This document shows positions 60,928-64,000 of a stretch of DNA of 64,000 nt, piece by piece. The notes below the pieces were generated by a model that saw only the letters and a program-made list of their open reading frames with translations, ran no database searches and was not told the origin of the DNA. The stretch comes from Cryomorphaceae bacterium (lineage in GTDB: Bacteria; Bacteroidota; Bacteroidia; Flavobacteriales_D; Crocinitomicaceae), in contig JAIXUE010000042.1 of the NCBI GenBank assembly GCA_027483605.1, forward strand, positions 46,089 through 110,088. The letters are read 5' to 3'. How positions within the stretch are numbered: the first letter of the stretch is position 1; the number at the start of each line of letters is the position of its first letter. The position numbers and the translations under genes are program-made.

Positions 60928-62067
60928 TTAGCCTAATTTCTGATAGGTCTTCCACCATAAATCAGGAAGCTCATTTTTCATGGCGTTGTCATAGTCAGAC
61001 TTATTGCAAGGGATCATGTGGTGGCGTTCAAAGCGCGTTCCACTTTGAGGAGGGTAAGGAACTTCCATCCACCAACGCGCCGACTTATTGCTCTTATAGA
61101 AAATAAGTTCGCGAGCAACCTCATTCATGAAAACTGTAAACTTGGTGTAATCTGCCTTGCTTCCAAAGGGAAAATCGCCCACCCGTGAAAAATAACCTTG
61201 TATAAAGTACCATATTGTTTCAGCCAACAATCCAGCGCCAAGTGGACTTAACGCTTCCTCGCTAAATAAACCAATACTCGTGACCTTATCTGAAATACCT
61301 GCGTATTTTGCAATTTGACAAAGTTGAACGGCGGTGAAGCCATTCGGAGCACCCTGAGTGCTACCTATTTCTTGTGCTTTAACTGCTTGAAGGTCGATAC
61401 TGATGATATCCGCATTGCGCAAATGAGGTTCTGCAAGTCTGAAATCTTGATTGAACTCACCTAAACGACAGCTATCGAAAAACAACTTTTCAAAAAGCTC
61501 GTTTTCTGCAGCAGGTGCATATGGCTGTTGTATACCAATCACGGCATGGTTGAACAAATAACACGGCCGTTGCAGCAACATATGACTCAAATAATTTTTT
61601 GAATGGAGCGACTGATCCGCGCTTCCGACATCAAGACTGCGATCGATGCTACAGGTATTGACGAGTTGCTCAAGTTTTTCATAACCCTGATACAGCGCCA
61701 TGGTGAGGTCTTGACTACCTCCTATTACAATAGGGATGATTTGGTGCTTGACGAGTTCACTGACTACACTTGCCAATGCAAAATAGGTGTCGTTTATGGT
61801 GGCACCAGGTTTGATTTCCCCAAGATCATAAATTGGTTGATCCCAATTTGCTTCGGGATGTAATTGGTAGAATGCAGCTCGAAAAGACGGTGTTGAAAAT
61901 TGCGCTTGCCCGGAGCCTCTATATTCAGGCACGCTAATTAACGCACAACCCGGGCCCTTAAGCGCTGGGAAGGAATATTGAAAACTTTCAATTTGATGGC
62001 CAAGTTGTGTCTCTTCAAAGACAATTTCAGCAGAAATTGGCTGAAAATAGATGGATAAATCTGTCAT
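60928..62067 (-). CDS. Arginase/formimidoylglutamase-fold protein without the metal site
   Basis: 379 residues with the ureohydrolase fold, but the metal ligands are altered. The GGDHS motif reads GGSQD (histidine to glutamine), DAHxD reads DRSLD (histidine lost), and SxDxDxxDP reads SIDLQAVKA (second aspartate and DP lost). The N-terminal domain (GPGCALISVPEYRGSGQAQFSTPSFRAAFYQLH) and C-terminal helices are intact. It is therefore probably not an active hydrolase. Arginase-like genes of this type are found next to gldK in flavobacteria, which suggests a T9SS-linked or regulatory role. The start overlaps the stop of the pyrophosphohydrolase gene by one base; it has no terminator and could read into porP/gldK after a 110-base spacer. 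Confidence 0.9.
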   Translation of the reverse strand: MTDLSIYFQPISAEIVFEETQLGHQIESFQYSFPALKGPGCALISVPEYRGSGQAQFSTPSFRAAFYQLHPEANWDQPIYDLGEIKPGATINDTYFALASVVSELVKHQIIPIVIGGSQDLTMALYQGYEKLEQLVNTCSIDRSLDVGSADQSLHSKNYLSHMLLQRPCYLFNHAVIGIQQPYAPAAENELFEKLFFDSCRLGEFNQDFRLAEPHLRNADIISIDLQAVKAQEIGSTQGAPNGFTAVQLCQIAKYAGISDKVTSIGLFSEEALSPLGAGLLAETIWYFIQGYFSRVGDFPFGSKADYTKFTVFMNEVARELIFYKSNKSARWWMEVPYPPQSGTRFERHHMIPCNKSDYDNAMKNELPDLWWKTYQKLG

Positions 62068-62456
62068 TATTGAAGGATTTTAGCGATGTCTGGCTTGAAA
62101 TAAAGCTCGGATTTGAGGACTTTGCCATCTGCGCGATAAATGGGTTGGCCATTGGCGTCTAACTTGCTCATATTGGAGCGCTGAATTTCTTCAAATACAG
62201 CAATAATTTTGTCCTGTAGCCCGTGACGTAAAATGGTCCCGCACAAGATGTATAGTTGATCGCCTAACGCATCTGCAATTTCAACGAGATCACCTCTTTG
62301 TGCAGCTTCGAGATACTCTTCGTTTTCTTCCTTCATGAGGTCAAAGCGGAGTTGAACATCAGCAGCTGTAAGTTGTGCTGTAGGATTTGTGTTGTTTTGA
62401 ATGCCAAATGCGTCGTGAAACTGAGCAACTGCTCCAATTATTTCTTTGAAATCCAT
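62067..62456 (-). CDS. MazG-like nucleotide pyrophosphohydrolase family protein
   Basis: 129-residue all-helical protein of the MazG/PRA-PH superfamily, which removes pyrophosphate from nucleoside triphosphates or phosphoribosyl-ATP. The Mg-binding motif is visible as EENEEYLEA near residues 38-46 and EIADALGDQLYIL near 59-71 (E-x-x-E ... E-x-x-D). The C-terminal part (NMSKLDANGQPIYRADGKVLKSELYFKPDI) resembles that of phosphoribosyl-ATP pyrophosphohydrolase-like proteins. It is 2 bases after the E1 dehydrogenase and overlaps the arginase-like gene by one base. Confidence 0.88.
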   Translation of the reverse strand: MDFKEIIGAVAQFHDAFGIQNNTNPTAQLTAADVQLRFDLMKEENEEYLEAAQRGDLVEIADALGDQLYILCGTILRHGLQDKIIAVFEEIQRSNMSKLDANGQPIYRADGKVLKSELYFKPDIAKILQ

Positions 62457-62458
62457 TT

Positions 62459-64000
62459 TTAATAATTCAATAGTTTAGAAATTGCCGCTGCAACCTTTTG
62501 AGCGTTGGGCAGCATGGCTGCCTCTAAAGTTGAGTTGAGAGGAATCGCAGGGGCGTCTATAGATCCTACAATTTGAATTGGAGCATCCAAATTAGAAAAG
62601 CAGGATTGTTGAAGCCTTCCGGCAATACTGAGAGTGAAAGAATTTTCAATTGATTCTTCCGTAACAAGAAGTATTTTACCATGGCGCTCACAAAGTGACT
62701 CCATCGCCTTGATATCGAGTGGATTAATCGTACGAAGATCGAGGATTTCAACTTGGCCTTTAAATGAAGTAGCCGCCTCTGTGCTCCAGTATACTCCTCG
62801 GCCATAGGTAATGATGCCAATTGAGCTGCCATTATGGATAGCCGCTTGATCCGCTTCTTGAACGGTTCTCGCTTTTCCGATTGGAACGACGTAATCTTCA
62901 CTAGGCTCGATACTCATGGCTCCTTCTGTGCCCGGAATTTTGGACCAATAAAGGCCTTTGTGTTCAAGAATAACGACCGGATTCGGATCGTAGAACGCCG
63001 CTTTGAGTAAACCTTTCAGGTCGGCGCCAGTGGACGGATAAACAACTTTGATGCCACGGATATTGGCTAACACAGACTCAACGCTTGATGAATGGTATGG
63101 CCCGCCTGATCCATAGGCGCCAATGGGCACACGGATGACGCAGCTTACTGGCCATTTGCCATTCGAGAGGTAATTTGAACGAGAAACTTCGGTAAAAAGT
63201 TGATTGAGTCCGGGCCAAATATAGTCGGCGAATTGTACTTCTACAATTGGCTTGAGGCCAACTGCAGACATCCCGACAGTAGATCCAATAATGTATGCTT
63301 CTTGAATGGGTGTATTGAATACGCGGTCGTCGCCAAAGGTTTGAGCGAGGGTTGCAGCTTCTCTAAACACCCCTCCTAGCCTGCCGCCAACATCTTGGCC
63401 ATAGAGAAGCGCCTCAGGGTGCGCTTCCATGATTTCACGCATGGCAAAAAGCGCGGAGTCTACCATGACCGTTTTCTTTTTACCTGAAGGTGCTCGCTCG
63501 CCGCGCTCTTCGGTAATTGGGGTTGGTGCGAAAATATGGTCTTGAATAGAACTAGGGTCTGGATCTGGCGCATTGAGCGCAGCGTCATAAGCTGCATCTA
63601 CTTCTTTTCTGACTTTTGCTTCTAAATTAATGAACTCGGCCAAACGGACGTCTTGCTGCTCCAACGCAGCCCTCAATTTGGGATAAGGGTCTGCTTTGGC
63701 AGCTTCTTCGAGGTCGTCGCGGTACCATTCTTTTCGCACACCAGAGGTGTGATGCCCCAATAAGGGAACTTTGGCATGAATCAAGAAGGGACGGCGCTCT
63801 GCACGAACCGTTGCGATGACTTCTTCTACGGTTTGATAGCAAGACCAAAAATCGGTGCCGTCTATGGTTCTGGCTTCAATACCATGAAAACCTTTAATGT
63901 ATTCAGAAATGTCTTGTGCACGGGTTTCTTTCGCGTTTGCTGAGATATCCCAGCCGTTGTCTTGAACGAGGTAAATAATCGGATACTGTTTGAGCGCAGC
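62459..64000 (-). CDS. Fused E1 alpha/beta 2-oxoacid dehydrogenase, 5' end outside window
   Basis: Thiamine diphosphate-dependent E1 of a 2-oxoacid dehydrogenase complex. The visible 513 residues cover the end of the alpha domain (IIYLVQDNGWDISANAKETRAQDI, TIDGTDF, HTSGVRKEWYRDD) and the complete beta domain from about residue 178: ALFAMREIMEAHPEALLYGQDVGGRLGGVFREA, QEAYIIGSTVGMSAVGLKPIVEVQFADYIWPG, and the C-terminal TVQEADQAA, SIGIITYGRGVYWSTEAA, KILLVTEESIENSFTLSIAGRLQ. Alpha and beta on one chain is typical of Bacteroidota branched-chain or pyruvate-type E1. The 5' end lies past base 64000; the frame is open there. Substrate specificity cannot be decided. Confidence 0.92.
   Translation of the reverse strand, partial: AALKQYPIIYLVQDNGWDISANAKETRAQDISEYIKGFHGIEARTIDGTDFWSCYQTVEEVIATVRAERRPFLIHAKVPLLGHHTSGVRKEWYRDDLEEAAKADPYPKLRAALEQQDVRLAEFINLEAKVRKEVDAAYDAALNAPDPDPSSIQDHIFAPTPITEERGERAPSGKKKTVMVDSALFAMREIMEAHPEALLYGQDVGGRLGGVFREAATLAQTFGDDRVFNTPIQEAYIIGSTVGMSAVGLKPIVEVQFADYIWPGLNQLFTEVSRSNYLSNGKWPVSCVIRVPIGAYGSGGPYHSSSVESVLANIRGIKVVYPSTGADLKGLLKAAFYDPNPVVILEHKGLYWSKIPGTEGAMSIEPSEDYVVPIGKARTVQEADQAAIHNGSSIGIITYGRGVYWSTEAATSFKGQVEILDLRTINPLDIKAMESLCERHGKILLVTEESIENSFTLSIAGRLQQSCFSNLDAPIQIVGSIDAPAIPLNSTLEAAMLPNAQKVAAAISKLLNY

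Overview
The window is core chromosome of a Bacteroidota bacterium, most likely from the Flavobacteriales or a close relative. The signs are a complete type IX secretion system (T9SS)/gliding core locus (porP/sprF-gldK-gldL-gldM-gldN), three T9SS cargo proteins with C-terminal sorting domains, DUF3467 and DUF4293 proteins, a fused CcsBA cytochrome c assembly protein, a fused E1 alpha/beta dehydrogenase, TAnnTTTG (-7 type) promoter motifs, and the near absence of Shine-Dalgarno sequences. I see no rRNA, CRISPR array, insertion sequence, prophage or defence island. No gene-free stretch exceeds about 190 bases.

Layout. 1-3.2 kb: a partial GH13 alpha-amylase and a secreted SusE/SusF-like protein with a T9SS tail (starch use). 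3.2-7.2 kb: ispE, then accA and recG on the other strand. 7.2-20.4 kb (minus strand): a long information-processing cluster read as tRNA-Thr(TGT), tRNA-Tyr, tRNA-Gly, tRNA-Thr(GGT), tuf, tRNA-Trp, secE, nusG, rplK, rplA, rplJ, rplL, rpoB, rpoC. It has a good promoter at its head, a terminator after tuf, a probable L1-binding leader before rplK and a terminator-like hairpin between rplL and rpoB. 20.4-25.1 kb: two glycosyltransferases, DUF3467, a saccharopine dehydrogenase-like protein and an esterase. 25.1-30 kb: ccsBA, an RluA-type pseudouridine synthase, a sugar transferase and a small unknown gene. 30-38 kb: dnaN, rlmN, a NatAB-type ABC exporter, an ABC-F ATPase, DUF4293 and aroC. 37.7-46.2 kb: two lipoproteins, a T9SS-sorted M14 carboxypeptidase and a 1292-residue T9SS type B surface protein. 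46.2-53.7 kb: an MBL-fold hydrolase, a glycosyltransferase overlapping tRNA-Arg(CCT), a CNNM/CorC protein, carbonic anhydrase with a SulP transporter and a small exported protein, kbl and an unknown membrane protein. 53.7-60.8 kb: the T9SS core locus. 60.9-64 kb: an arginase-fold protein lacking metal ligands, a MazG-like pyrophosphohydrolase and the fused E1 dehydrogenase, which runs off the right edge.

The secretion genes and the cargo genes fit together: GldK-N with PorP/SprF would export the amylase-associated protein, the carboxypeptidase and the giant adhesin-like protein. The gene order is very compact. Every convergent protein-gene pair from 20 to 42 kb overlaps at its 3' ends, and the head cluster keeps the same order as in E. 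coli.

I found no clearly new multi-gene system. The most useful leads are a recurring TAnnTTTG-(3-5 nt)-start codon arrangement that predicts leaderless mRNAs, the metal-site-less arginase homologue beside the T9SS locus, the enlarged GldK, and the small exported protein with a C-terminal RPPC motif before the SulP/carbonic anhydrase pair.
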